Shown here: positions 8,853 through 16,352 of the stretch, one piece after another
Layout: every line of letters begins with the position of its first letter
How positions within the stretch are numbered: the first letter of the stretch is position 1
From: Sulfurospirillum sp. UBA4058
GTDB lineage: Bacteria; Campylobacterota; Campylobacteria; Campylobacterales; Sulfurospirillaceae
Assembly (NCBI GenBank): GCA_002382085.1
Contig: DFZK01000010.1
Span: 271,096 to 335,095, forward strand
Direction: 5' to 3'
DNA: 64,000 nt
Position numbers and translations under genes: made by a program
Notes under the pieces: model-generated
The model's database searches: none
What the model was told of the DNA's origin: nothing
Seen by the model: only the letters and a program-made list of their open reading frames with translations

Positions 8853-8858
8853 ATTCTA
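8853..8858 (-). promoter_or_regulatory. candidate -10 of rpsU
   Basis: TAGAAT on the minus strand, 37 bases upstream of the rpsU ATG, in very AT-rich DNA. No clear -35 is visible, as is common for the main sigma factor in Campylobacterota. Confidence 0.4.
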
Positions 8859-8957
8859 TCTAAATTTATGTACATTTAAGCTTAAAACCCATTGTTACGA
8901 TTAATTGATTTAAAAAAGTAATTTTTTAGAATTTTGACGATAAAAACAAGAAAAGAC

Positions 8958-8987
8958 TTGACTTTCTACGTCAACATTGAGTATACT
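8958..8987 (+). promoter_or_regulatory. promoter with operator-like inverted repeat upstream of recombinase-fold regulator
   Basis: TTGACT (8958-8963) and TATACT (8982-8987), 18 bases apart, form a good housekeeping promoter for the gene at 9024. The inverted repeat TTGAC-N7-GTCAA (8958-8974) covers the -35 and half the spacer, where a repressor would block RNA polymerase. Autoregulation by the downstream protein is an inference. Confidence 0.5.
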
Positions 8988-9023
8988 GTTGCTATTTTAA
9001 AATGATAAAAAGGTGACAATTTT

Positions 9024-9692
9024 ATGATTATTGCGCTTTTAAAAAACAAAAACGACAATTCGCATATTACGATTCAGCAAAAGCAAATCTTAAAATATGC
9101 CCACCATAACGATCTCAAAATCGATACGACCGAGATTGAAAATTCAAATCCGAATTTGGATTTGGAAGAACGCAAAGAGTTTAAGGGCTTTTTACGCTCT
9201 TTATCTCCTAATGACCATCTGGTCATTTTTGATCTTTCCACGTTTTCAAGCAATGTCGAAGAGCTTGTCAAAGTATTGGAATGCCTTCTCACACGCTCTA
9301 TTTCGATCCATATCGCCGATGAAAATATGCGTATCGACCTACAATCTAGCCCGTTGGCATTATTACAACTTTTAGTCAAACAACGCGAACTCAATAAAAA
9401 GCTTGAAAAAGAAAAAATGCAAGGTCGCCCCAAAGGCAGAATGTCCAAGTCAAAATTTGACATGCATCGACCGTATATTATCGAGCTTTTAGAACAAAAA
9501 ACGTCCATTAGCGAAATCTCCAAAATCTTACATGTAAGCCGTACCTCGCTCAAAGACTATGTCAACTCTAGAGGTCTTAAAGACCTTGTGAAAGCCAAAA
9601 TTTCGTTACTAAAAACGCCTAAGAAAGAGACTCAGCCTCCAAAGAATATGGCACTAAAAGAGTGCTCTTTGATTCAACAATCTGAATCTTAA
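9024..9692 (+). CDS. serine-recombinase-fold protein lacking catalytic residues, probable DNA-binding regulator
   Basis: The 222-residue protein has the two-part layout of a small serine recombinase: an N-terminal resolvase-like domain (about residues 1-105), a long helix, then a Hin-like DNA-binding domain starting at GRPKGRMSKSK (near 134) with a helix-turn-helix (ISEISKILHVSRTSLKDYV, near 161-180). Where active enzymes read YxRVSTxxQ the sequence is LLKNKNDNS, so the nucleophilic Ser is gone. The paired arginines of the LDRLGRS block are replaced by LSTFSSN. It is therefore unlikely to cut DNA. It sits 24 bp upstream of ccoG on the same strand, suggesting a sequence-specific regulator, possibly of itself and ccoG. 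Confidence 0.75.
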   Translation: MIIALLKNKNDNSHITIQQKQILKYAHHNDLKIDTTEIENSNPNLDLEERKEFKGFLRSLSPNDHLVIFDLSTFSSNVEELVKVLECLLTRSISIHIADENMRIDLQSSPLALLQLLVKQRELNKKLEKEKMQGRPKGRMSKSKFDMHRPYIIELLEQKTSISEISKILHVSRTSLKDYVNSRGLKDLVKAKISLLKTPKKETQPPKNMALKECSLIQQSES

Positions 9693-9716
9693 AATATTAC
9701 TATAAGGAATTATATA

Positions 9717-11084
9717 ATGAATTGCGATACGAATTCTTCCGCACAACCTGTTTATTACAGGTACAAACGCTATGTTGTTTTTGCCGTTATTACGCTAATC
9801 GCGTTATCGTTACCGTTTATCCGCATTGACGGCAATCACTTTTTTCTACTCAGCTTTGATAAAAAGCAACTGCATCTCTTTTTCACGACGTTTGATATGC
9901 AAGAGCTTTATTTGATGCCTTTTGTTCTGATGCTCTTTTTCTTAAGCATTTTCTTTATTACGACGCTTGGAGGCCGTGTTTGGTGCGGTTGGTCCTGTCC
10001 TCAAACGATTTTTAGAATTATCTTTCGCGACTTGATCCAAACCAAACTACTCGGTATTCGTAAAAGTATCGCCAATAAACAAAAAGCCCCCGAAGGTGAT
10101 TTTTTCAAACGCTTTATCGCCGTTTTGATTTGGGCATGTTTAGCACTTTTGGCAGCATCGAATTTTATGTGGTATTTTATTCCTCCGGAAGATTTTTTCG
10201 TTTATGTGCAAAATCCTGCAGAACACACCGTATTGTACGGTTTTCTTATTTGTGTAACGGCATTTCTTGTGTACGATATTACCTCTTTAAAAGAGAATTT
10301 TTGCGTTTATATTTGCCCCTACTCTCGTATTCAATCCGCACTTTTTGACGAAAATACGATTCAAACGATTTACGATGAAAAACGCGGCGGTCAAATTTAC
10401 GACAAAAAAGGCACTAAACTCGGAAGCAAGCCTCCTTTGGCAACCGACGATTGTACCGGATGCGAGGCATGTGTTCGCGTCTGCCCAACGCACATCGATA
10501 TTCGTAAAGGTATGCAATTAGAGTGCATTAACTGTTTGGAATGTGCCGATGCTTGTACGCCTATTATGGCAAAACTCGGCAAACCTTCGCTCATTACATG
10601 GACCAGTGCCAATGCGGTGGAAAAAGGCGATAGAACACACTATTTCCGCTTTAGAACGATTGCTTATATGGTTGCATTGACGATTGTACTTATCGGATTG
10701 TTCGTAATGGGAAGCAAAAAAGAGTATATGCTCCTAAATATCAATCGAACAAGCCAACTCTATAAGATGGCCGACGACGGTAAAACGGTCGAAAACGTTT
10801 ACACGTTTCTTTTTCAAAATACCGATACGAAAGATCACGAATACTATTTCGATATTTCCAATCAAGAGATCAAAATCGATCAACCGAGCGAACCTTTTAT
10901 GCTCAAAGCCGGTGCTAAATTGAAAAAAGTCGTCATTCTCTCATCCACGCCGAAAGAACTCAAAGTCGAAGGAGAGGATTTGCCGATTACGGTTAAAGCA
11001 TATGCGCTTGACGAAAAGAACAGAATTGTCGTCGATCGTAAAACCATCTTCATCTACCCTAAAAAAGGCGATATTCAGCCTTAA
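9717..11084 (+). CDS. ccoG: cytochrome c oxidase accessory protein CcoG (ferredoxin-type)
   Basis: The 455-residue integral membrane iron-sulfur protein is of the CcoG/RdxA/FixG family, needed for copper delivery to cbb3 oxidase, where it acts as a Cu(II) reductase. Membrane helices occupy about residues 16-36, 55-84, 140-160, 170-190 and 320-342. The conserved WCGWSCPQT follows the second helix. Two 4Fe-4S motifs (CTGCEACVRVCP from about residue 246 and CINCLECADAC) lie between the membrane parts. A C-terminal immunoglobulin-like domain faces the periplasm. The ribosome site is AAGGA before ATG 9717. No ccoNOQP genes are in the window. A hairpin terminator follows. Confidence 0.95.
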   Translation: MNCDTNSSAQPVYYRYKRYVVFAVITLIALSLPFIRIDGNHFFLLSFDKKQLHLFFTTFDMQELYLMPFVLMLFFLSIFFITTLGGRVWCGWSCPQTIFRIIFRDLIQTKLLGIRKSIANKQKAPEGDFFKRFIAVLIWACLALLAASNFMWYFIPPEDFFVYVQNPAEHTVLYGFLICVTAFLVYDITSLKENFCVYICPYSRIQSALFDENTIQTIYDEKRGGQIYDKKGTKLGSKPPLATDDCTGCEACVRVCPTHIDIRKGMQLECINCLECADACTPIMAKLGKPSLITWTSANAVEKGDRTHYFRFRTIAYMVALTIVLIGLFVMGSKKEYMLLNINRTSQLYKMADDGKTVENVYTFLFQNTDTKDHEYYFDISNQEIKIDQPSEPFMLKAGAKLKKVVILSSTPKELKVEGEDLPITVKAYALDEKNRIVVDRKTIFIYPKKGDIQP

Positions 11085-11093
11085 CCACGTTAC

Positions 11094-11133
11094 GACGCTA
11101 CGAAACTCTCTTCAGTTGACGTAGCGTCTTTCT
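11094..11133 (+). terminator. intrinsic terminator after ccoG
   Basis: A perfect 9-bp stem (11094-11102 with 11120-11128), with a 4-bp inner stem (11104-11107 with 11114-11117), is followed by TTTCTTC. It starts 9 bases after the ccoG stop and separates ccoG from the downstream channel gene. Confidence 0.7.
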
Positions 11134-11161
11134 TCAATTCATTACGCAAGGAGCTTTGCCG

Positions 11162-12115
11162 ATGATTGTATCGGATCGTATTAAACATTTTCCTATTATG
11201 ATGTTTGCCATCGTCATGGGGCTTTCAGGCTTAACCATCGTCTATCAAAAAGCCGCTTTATGGTTGGGTTTCCCGTCGTTGATCGCTACGTTATCCGTTG
11301 TAATCGTAACGGCTATTTTTACCGTTATTGCCGCGCTATACGCTCTTAAATGCCTCTTCTTTTTCGAAGAGGTCAAACACGAGTTTTCACATCCTATTCG
11401 GATTAATTTCTTTGCCGCATTTTCGATCTCTTTATTGCTTCTCTCCATAGTCTATCGCGATATACAGATTGAAATAGCCCAAACTTTATGGTATGCGGGT
11501 GCGATTATTCAAACATTTTTGACGTTTTATACGATTAGTTTTTGGATCACGAAGAATATGGAAATCACGCATTCCAATCCGGCATGGTTTATTCCTATCG
11601 TCGGTAACGTCATCGTTCCCATCGGAGGATTTGGATTTGTCGATTTACATGTTTTGATTTATTTTTTTTCGGTAGGAATTTTCTTTTGGATCATTTTGTT
11701 ACCGATCATTGTCAATCGTATTATTTTTCATCATCAATTGGCACAAAAGTTTTTACCGACGCTGTTTATTTTGATCGCACCTCCCGCCGTCGGCGTTATT
11801 TCATACCTTAAAATTATGGAAGAATTTGATCTTTTTGCAAGCTTTCTTTACAGTATTGCCCTCTTTTTTTCATTTTTATTGCTTTTTATGATCAAAAATT
11901 TTCTCAAATTACAATTTTTTATCTCATGGTGGGCATTTACGTTTCCGCTAGCAGCCATGACCATTGCTTCGTTGGCGGTTTTTCATACGACGCATATACC
12001 GTTCTACGGTATTATCGCTTCTTTCTTACTGCTCGTCACAACGTTGGTTATCGCCTTTGTCGGCTATAAAACACTCTATTATGTTTCTCAAAAAGAGATA
12101 TGTATTGCAGAATAA
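11162..12115 (+). CDS. SLAC1/TehA-family membrane channel or transporter
   Basis: The 317-residue protein is almost wholly hydrophobic, with about ten membrane helices. It matches the SLAC1/TehA (tellurite-resistance/dicarboxylate transporter) superfamily of anion channels. Conserved-type features are the FPIMMFAIVMGLSG first helix and NPAWFIPIVGNVIVP in the middle of the chain. The substrate cannot be told; family members pass anions such as chloride, nitrate or sulfite. I place the start at ATG 11162, 8 bases after AAGGAG, rather than at the in-frame TTG 11156, which is only 2 bases from it. Its 3' end overlaps the lipoprotein gene. Confidence 0.85.
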   Translation: MIVSDRIKHFPIMMFAIVMGLSGLTIVYQKAALWLGFPSLIATLSVVIVTAIFTVIAALYALKCLFFFEEVKHEFSHPIRINFFAAFSISLLLLSIVYRDIQIEIAQTLWYAGAIIQTFLTFYTISFWITKNMEITHSNPAWFIPIVGNVIVPIGGFGFVDLHVLIYFFSVGIFFWIILLPIIVNRIIFHHQLAQKFLPTLFILIAPPAVGVISYLKIMEEFDLFASFLYSIALFFSFLLLFMIKNFLKLQFFISWWAFTFPLAAMTIASLAVFHTTHIPFYGIIASFLLLVTTLVIAFVGYKTLYYVSQKEICIAE

Positions 12116-12533
12116 TTTTCTGCAATACGCTTTGCTTTTTTTAATTTTTTCTTTTTTGGTTGCTTGCGACGGTTCGCAACACTCTTTTTCTCACAAGAAC
12201 GATCCTGATTTTTACATGTCAATAGATACGCCCTTAGCATTACAAAACCTCACCGCATTTTGCGAAGCCTCCGTCGTTCAAAGGCTCTTCGAAGAAGCAG
12301 GTTTTATCCTAGACGCTTCCGCGAGAGTCGGTATAACACTTGAAAGCAGTCTTGATAGCAATTCTACATGTACGCTCTCGAGGGCACCGAAAGAATCTTA
12401 TATTCGTCTCACGTTGCATCAAGCCCGTCAAGAATCTTATAAACTTCAAATCAATCAAACCGGAATTATGAACTGTGAAGATATTGAAAAATTGATTGTA
12501 AAAATGAAAAAAGAAGTGTTTCAAAAGAAGTAG
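12081..12533 (+). CDS. small lipoprotein, unknown function
   Basis: A protein of about 150 residues with an N-terminal signal (KKR, hydrophobic core, lipobox LVAC) that should be exported and lipid-anchored. The remaining 120 residues show no family I recognise; three further cysteines are present. The start is uncertain: ATG 12081 gives a positively charged signal n-region and overlaps the channel gene by 35 bp, while TTG 12105 has a weak AGAGA ribosome site. The overlap suggests coupling to the upstream channel gene. It ends just before a strong hairpin shared with the convergent rplT operon. Confidence 0.65.
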   Translation: MFLKKRYVLQNNFLQYALLFLIFSFLVACDGSQHSFSHKNDPDFYMSIDTPLALQNLTAFCEASVVQRLFEEAGFILDASARVGITLESSLDSNSTCTLSRAPKESYIRLTLHQARQESYKLQINQTGIMNCEDIEKLIVKMKKEVFQKK

Positions 12534-12535
12534 CG

Positions 12536-12565
12536 GCATTCAGGCGATTGTTAGCGCCTGAATGC
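12536..12565. terminator. bidirectional hairpin between lipoprotein gene and rplT
   Basis: A perfect 11-bp stem (12536-12546 with 12555-12565, 8-base loop) lies between two convergent genes. It is flanked on the rplT side by TAAAAAAAT, which reads as a T-run before the stem on the minus strand. It lacks a classic U-tail on either side but is stable enough to act as a two-way terminator. Confidence 0.55.
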
Positions 12566-12579
12566 TAAAAAAATACCTA

Positions 12580-12933
12580 TTAAAGAGCTGCTTTTGCTTG
12601 TTTTACGACAACTGCAAACGCTTCAGGGTCATTCATAGCCATATCGGCAAGAATTTTACGATCTAATTCGATATTGGCTTTGTTAAGCGCATTAATAAAA
12701 CGAGAATAACTAATGTCGTTTAAGCGGCATGCCGCATTAATTCTCGTAATCCACAGTCTTCTAAAATCTCTTTTTTTCTGTTTTCTATCGCGGAATGCGT
12801 ATACGAGGCTTCTTTCTAATTGCTCTTTCGCTTTTCTAAAATGCTTTCTTCTCGCACTGTAGAAACCTCGCGCCATTTTCAAAATTTTCTTATGACGTCT
12901 TCTTCGGACAATACCTGTTTTTACTCTTGCCAT
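12580..12933 (-). CDS. rplT: 50S ribosomal protein bL20
   Basis: The 117-residue basic protein matches bL20: N-terminal MARVKTGIVRRRRHKK, then ARGFYSARRKHFRKAKEQ and the C-terminal globular domain. It binds 23S rRNA early in 50S assembly. It is the last gene of thrS-infC-rpmI-rplT. In other bacteria L20 represses this operon through its own mRNA, and the 123-bp rpmI-rplT spacer here holds two hairpins that could serve that role. Confidence 0.97.
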   Translation of the reverse strand: MARVKTGIVRRRRHKKILKMARGFYSARRKHFRKAKEQLERSLVYAFRDRKQKKRDFRRLWITRINAACRLNDISYSRFINALNKANIELDRKILADMAMNDPEAFAVVVKQAKAAL

Positions 12934-12967
12934 TGTGTCTCCTTGACCAATATATTAATGTCGGTGT

Positions 12968-13003
12968 CTTGTATCGATACAAGAACTTGCCCTCGTTTGA
13001 GGG
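12968..13003 (-). promoter_or_regulatory. two tandem hairpins in rpmI-rplT spacer, possible L20 control site
   Basis: The spacer holds a perfect 16-base palindrome (CTTGTATCGATACAAG, 12968-12983) and, 6 bases away, a 5-bp GC-rich stem with a 4-base loop (12990-13003). The hairpins start 35 bases upstream of the rplT ATG. The sequence shows structure only; L20 binding is inferred from other bacteria. Confidence 0.35.
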
Positions 13004-13056
13004 GTACGCTGCATATAAACGATGAATGACTTTTCGTCAAAAACTTTAGCTGTAAA

Positions 13057-13251
13057 TTATGCTTGGCAAAGCATTAATTTAACGGATTTTTCGTCGCGAG
13101 CATCTACGGTTTTAGCTACTTTCAACCCACGCATTCTTTTGGTAGGTTTTTTCGTAAGAATATGACTTCTAAAAGCTGCGCCTCTTTTAATCTTATTTTT
13201 ACTTGCTCTAAAACGTTTTGCGGCACCGCGTACCGTTTTCATTTTCGGCAT
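13057..13251 (-). CDS. rpmI: 50S ribosomal protein bL35
   Basis: The 64-residue, very basic protein matches bL35, opening with MPKMKTVRGAAKRFRASKN. It is a 23S rRNA-binding component of the large subunit. It lies in the conserved thrS-infC-rpmI-rplT order, 109 bp after infC and 123 bp before rplT. Confidence 0.96.
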   Translation of the reverse strand: MPKMKTVRGAAKRFRASKNKIKRGAAFRSHILTKKPTKRMRGLKVAKTVDARDEKSVKLMLCQA

Positions 13252-13360
13252 GCTATCTCCTTAATATTGACTCTAAAAACGAGGAAAACCCCTCTATTTT
13301 CTAGAAACCGATTATTTTAGCAAAAAGTTTCTTAGAGGGGCTTAAAATGGAAGGGGAATA

Positions 13361-13885
13361 CTATTTCTTCGGAGCTTTCGGTGTTACCAACATATTAATA
13401 TATCGACCTTCAAGCTTCGGTGTTTTTTCACGCTCGGCAATATCTTCAAGTAACGGCCAAAGGGTTTCTAAAACGTGCTCGCCGATTTCTGGATTGGACA
13501 TTTCACGACCTTTGAGAAAAACTCTAAAGCGTACGTGTTTGCCTTCTTCAAGAAACTCTCTTGCATGTTTAACTTTATAGCTAATATCATTAGGAGCGAT
13601 CTTGACCGAAAGCTTAATCTCTTTGATCTCAATGATCTTTTGATTTTTACGTGCTTCTTTGAGTTTTTTCTCTTGCTGGTATTTGAACTTACCGTAATTC
13701 ATAATCTTACAGACCGGAGGTTTGGCGTCCGGTGCAATGAGAACGAGATCGAGTCCCAGTTCATCGGCTTTTGCAAGAGCCTCTTTACGAGAGATGATAC
13801 CGTATTGCATACCATCGTCTCCAATACATCTAACCTCTGCTGCTCTTATCTCCTCGTTTAGTATAACCTCTTTGTCTTTACTCAA
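13361..13885 (-). CDS. infC: translation initiation factor IF-3
   Basis: The 174-residue protein has the two IF-3 domains. The N-terminal domain includes DELGLDLVLIAPDAKPPVCKI (about residues 41-61) and YGKFKYQQEKK. After the Lys-rich linker, the C-terminal domain includes KIAPNDISYKVKHAREFLEEGK. It binds the 30S subunit and enforces start-codon selection. The start codon is TTG (13885), overlapping the thrS TGA in a TTGA junction. Non-ATG starts are a known infC trait that lets IF-3 limit its own synthesis. Length matches the family (about 170-180). Confidence 0.96.
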   Translation of the reverse strand: MSKDKEVILNEEIRAAEVRCIGDDGMQYGIISRKEALAKADELGLDLVLIAPDAKPPVCKIMNYGKFKYQQEKKLKEARKNQKIIEIKEIKLSVKIAPNDISYKVKHAREFLEEGKHVRFRVFLKGREMSNPEIGEHVLETLWPLLEDIAEREKTPKLEGRYINMLVTPKAPKK

Positions 13886-15699
13886 AAGTGTACCTCACTC
13901 AGTTTCTCCTTTAGGGTTTTAATCAATTCAACTTTACTCATATTATACTGTGTTCTTTCTCTTCTGTCACGTACGGCAACGCTTTGTGCTTCCACTTCTG
14001 CATCTCCGAGAACCAAGATCATCGGAACGCGCATTGTTTCCGCATTGCGAATACGTTTGTTAAGACTTTCATTTTTCGATGAAATTTCTACATCGATTCC
14101 TTCATCGATCAATTCATTTGCCAAAGTTTTCGCGTAAGCGACATGTTGATCGGAAATCGGCACGATGACGACTTGCGTCGGTGCAACAAAAAACGGTAAC
14201 TCGCCGGACGTATGCTCAATTAAAATACCGATGAAGCGTTCAAACGAACCTAAAATCGCTCGGTGGAGCATTACAGGGCGCGCATGCTCGTTATTGGCAT
14301 CGACATAGGAAATATCAAAGCGCTCCGGTAAGTTAAAATCAACTTGAATGGTTCCGCACTGCCATTTACGCTTGAGGGCATCCGTGATTTTAATATCGAT
14401 TTTTGGACCGTAAAATGCTCCGCCACCCTCATCGATACCGTATTTAATACCGTTTTCGTCAAGTGCTTTTTTCAAACCCTCGGTTGCCGCTTCCCAATAG
14501 CTATCGTCACCGATCGATTTTTCAGGACGCGTCGAAATTTCCATATCATAATGGAAACCGAACGTTTTCATTATAGAATCGACAAAACTCAAAATTTCTA
14601 TAACGTTTTCTTTAATTTGATCCGGCGTACAGAAAATATGCGCATCGTCTTGCGTAAATTCGCGCACACGAAATAATCCATGCAATACACCGCTTTTTTC
14701 ATGACGATGCACGACGCCGTATTCAAAAAATTTCAGCGGTAAGTCACGATAGCTTCGAACTTCGCTTTGAAATACTTTTATATGCCCCAAACAGTTCATC
14801 GGCTTAATACCGTACTCGGCTTCGTCAATCACCGTAAAATACATATTTTCACCGTAATTTTGGTAGTGACCGCTTATTTTCCAAGCATCCGATTTCAAGA
14901 TTTCAGGACCGCGTACGGGCTGATAGCCGCGTTTTCGGTGTGCCGTAAACAACAATTTTTCGAGTTTTGAGCGAAGTCTGCCGCCGTTTGGTAACCAAAT
15001 CGGAAGTCCTGCACCCACTTCATCGTCAAACGTAAAGAGCTTGAGCTCATTACCGATTTTTCGGTGATCTCTCTTCTTGGCCTCTTCGATCATCGTCACG
15101 TAATCTTTAAGACTTTCTTTATCTGCAAACGCTATTCCGTAGATGCGCGTAAGCATTTCACGTTTTTCGTCGCCGCCCAAATACGCACCCGCTACTTTAA
15201 TCAATTTAAAAAATCTGAGGTATTTCGTATTGGGGACGTGAGGTCCGCGACATAAATCTTCAAAATCGCCTTGTTTATAGATGGAAACTTCGCCCTCAGG
15301 GATACGAAGCAAAACTTCTTGCTTTAAGTCGTCATGGCTAAAATGCTTAAGTGCTTCCGCTTTGGTGGTATAAATCTTCTCTATCGGAAGCTTAGCGTTA
15401 GCAAGTTCGCTCATTTTTTTCTCGATCTCTTTTAAATCGGCATCGCCGATCTTTTCATTGACGCGAAAATCATAATAAAAGCCGTCTTCAATCACGGGTC
15501 CGACAAAAAATTGGGCATCTTTATAGAGTGCTTTAATCGCTTGTGCCATTAAATGAGCGCAAGAATGACGAATCACTTCGATTGCATCTTTAGAGTTGTC
15601 AAATACGATTTTGTTTTCGTAGATTTTAGAAGAAGTAGCAGCGGTTTGCGTGTCGATGATGAGAGCACCTTCTTTGTAGGCTATAACATCATTCATCAT
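13882..15699 (-). CDS. thrS: threonyl-tRNA synthetase
   Basis: A class II synthetase that charges tRNA-Thr, of 605 residues from ATG 15699, which has AAGGAT 5 bases upstream. An open frame extends further upstream through the tRNA-Val gene but cannot be translated product. The editing domain begins at RHSCAHLMAQA (near residue 43). The catalytic zinc ligands are visible in MNCLGH, RHEKSGVLHGL and VMLHRAILGS. Only about 40 residues precede the editing domain, so the TGS domain present in E. coli ThrRS (642 residues) is missing; this short form occurs in other Campylobacterota. The stop codon overlaps infC. Confidence 0.97.
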   Translation of the reverse strand: MMNDVIAYKEGALIIDTQTAATSSKIYENKIVFDNSKDAIEVIRHSCAHLMAQAIKALYKDAQFFVGPVIEDGFYYDFRVNEKIGDADLKEIEKKMSELANAKLPIEKIYTTKAEALKHFSHDDLKQEVLLRIPEGEVSIYKQGDFEDLCRGPHVPNTKYLRFFKLIKVAGAYLGGDEKREMLTRIYGIAFADKESLKDYVTMIEEAKKRDHRKIGNELKLFTFDDEVGAGLPIWLPNGGRLRSKLEKLLFTAHRKRGYQPVRGPEILKSDAWKISGHYQNYGENMYFTVIDEAEYGIKPMNCLGHIKVFQSEVRSYRDLPLKFFEYGVVHRHEKSGVLHGLFRVREFTQDDAHIFCTPDQIKENVIEILSFVDSIMKTFGFHYDMEISTRPEKSIGDDSYWEAATEGLKKALDENGIKYGIDEGGGAFYGPKIDIKITDALKRKWQCGTIQVDFNLPERFDISYVDANNEHARPVMLHRAILGSFERFIGILIEHTSGELPFFVAPTQVVIVPISDQHVAYAKTLANELIDEGIDVEISSKNESLNKRIRNAETMRVPMILVLGDAEVEAQSVAVRDRRERTQYNMSKVELIKTLKEKLSEVHF

Positions 15700-15749
15700 A
15701 ATAGATCCTTTACTTGTATGAACTCCCAAACCAACGGGAGAACAAAAAA

Positions 15750-15825
15750 TGGTGGCCACGAAAGGATTCGAACCTTCGACCACTACCATGTCAAGGTAGT
15801 GCTCTACCAACTGAGCTACGCGACC
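15750..15825 (-). tRNA. tRNA-Val (GAC anticodon)
   Basis: A 76-base cloverleaf on the minus strand. The acceptor stem GGTCGCG pairs with CGTGGCC (two G-U pairs). The D arm is GCTC/GAGC. The anticodon stem CTACC/GGTAG encloses loop TTGACAT with anticodon GAC, and the T loop is TTCGAAT. The CCA end is encoded at 15752 to 15750. It lies 50 bp upstream of thrS on the same strand. Confidence 0.96.
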
Positions 15826-15902
15826 GACTCATTTAAGAGCTGAGATTATACCAAAAAAAATAAAAAATGCAACTCTTTTTTGAAAAAATTTTCTAAACTT
15901 TG

Positions 15903-16352
15903 TCATTTTATGGGAGTAGGGTGCTTCCACGTGCGATACAAGATGCACAATACACCCACATCTATCATCACGTCGGCAAAATTAAAAACGGCAAAATTAA
16001 ATCCGTAATGCCAAAAGAAATAATCCACGACGCCGCCGTGAATAAAACGATCGTAAATATTACTCAATGCCGCACCGGCGATTATACCGATCGCAGAGGC
16101 ATGGGCAAAGAGAATGTCACGATGCATAGCAACGTATAGACCCAATGCCGCAATCAAGACGATTTGAAGGTATTTTAAATATTCCTCCAAAAAAGCGAAC
16201 ATCGAGAAAGCGACTCCTTTGTTAAACGTTAAGATGAGTGAAAAAAAATTGCCTTCCCAGCGAAAGCCTTCCAAAAAGAGAAGCTTAATCGCCTGATCGA
16301 TTCCAAAAACAAGAAGTGCCGCAGCACATAGGAATATCCACGCTTTATTCAT
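15903..16352 (-). CDS. lspA: lipoprotein signal peptidase (signal peptidase II)
   Basis: The 149-residue inner-membrane aspartyl protease removes signal peptides from prolipoproteins. Four hydrophobic helices are visible, with the catalytic aspartates in SNIYDRFIHGGVVDY (near residue 101) and FNFADVMID (near 126). NKGVAFSMF is another family block. It overlaps glmM by 8 bp, so the two are cotranscribed. Its clients in this window include the lipoproteins at 7110-7748 and 12081-12533. Confidence 0.96.
   Translation of the reverse strand: MNKAWIFLCAAALLVFGIDQAIKLLFLEGFRWEGNFFSLILTFNKGVAFSMFAFLEEYLKYLQIVLIAALGLYVAMHRDILFAHASAIGIIAGAALSNIYDRFIHGGVVDYFFWHYGFNFAVFNFADVMIDVGVLCILYRTWKHPTPIK

Noticed and set aside
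9024..9692. Mobile element or phase-variation invertase
   Set aside because: The protein has a recombinase fold, but no flanking inverted repeats, att sites or transposition genes are visible, and the catalytic residues are missing.
15700..15810. N-terminal extension of thrS
   Set aside because: The in-frame extension would run through tRNA-Val. ATG 15699 has its own ribosome site and gives the family length for this lineage.
15926..15942. Additional parS at the CACGTG near 15931
   Set aside because: Only the central hexamer and a few flanking bases match. Other isolated CACGTG words (25929, 33572, 48755) are likewise chance.
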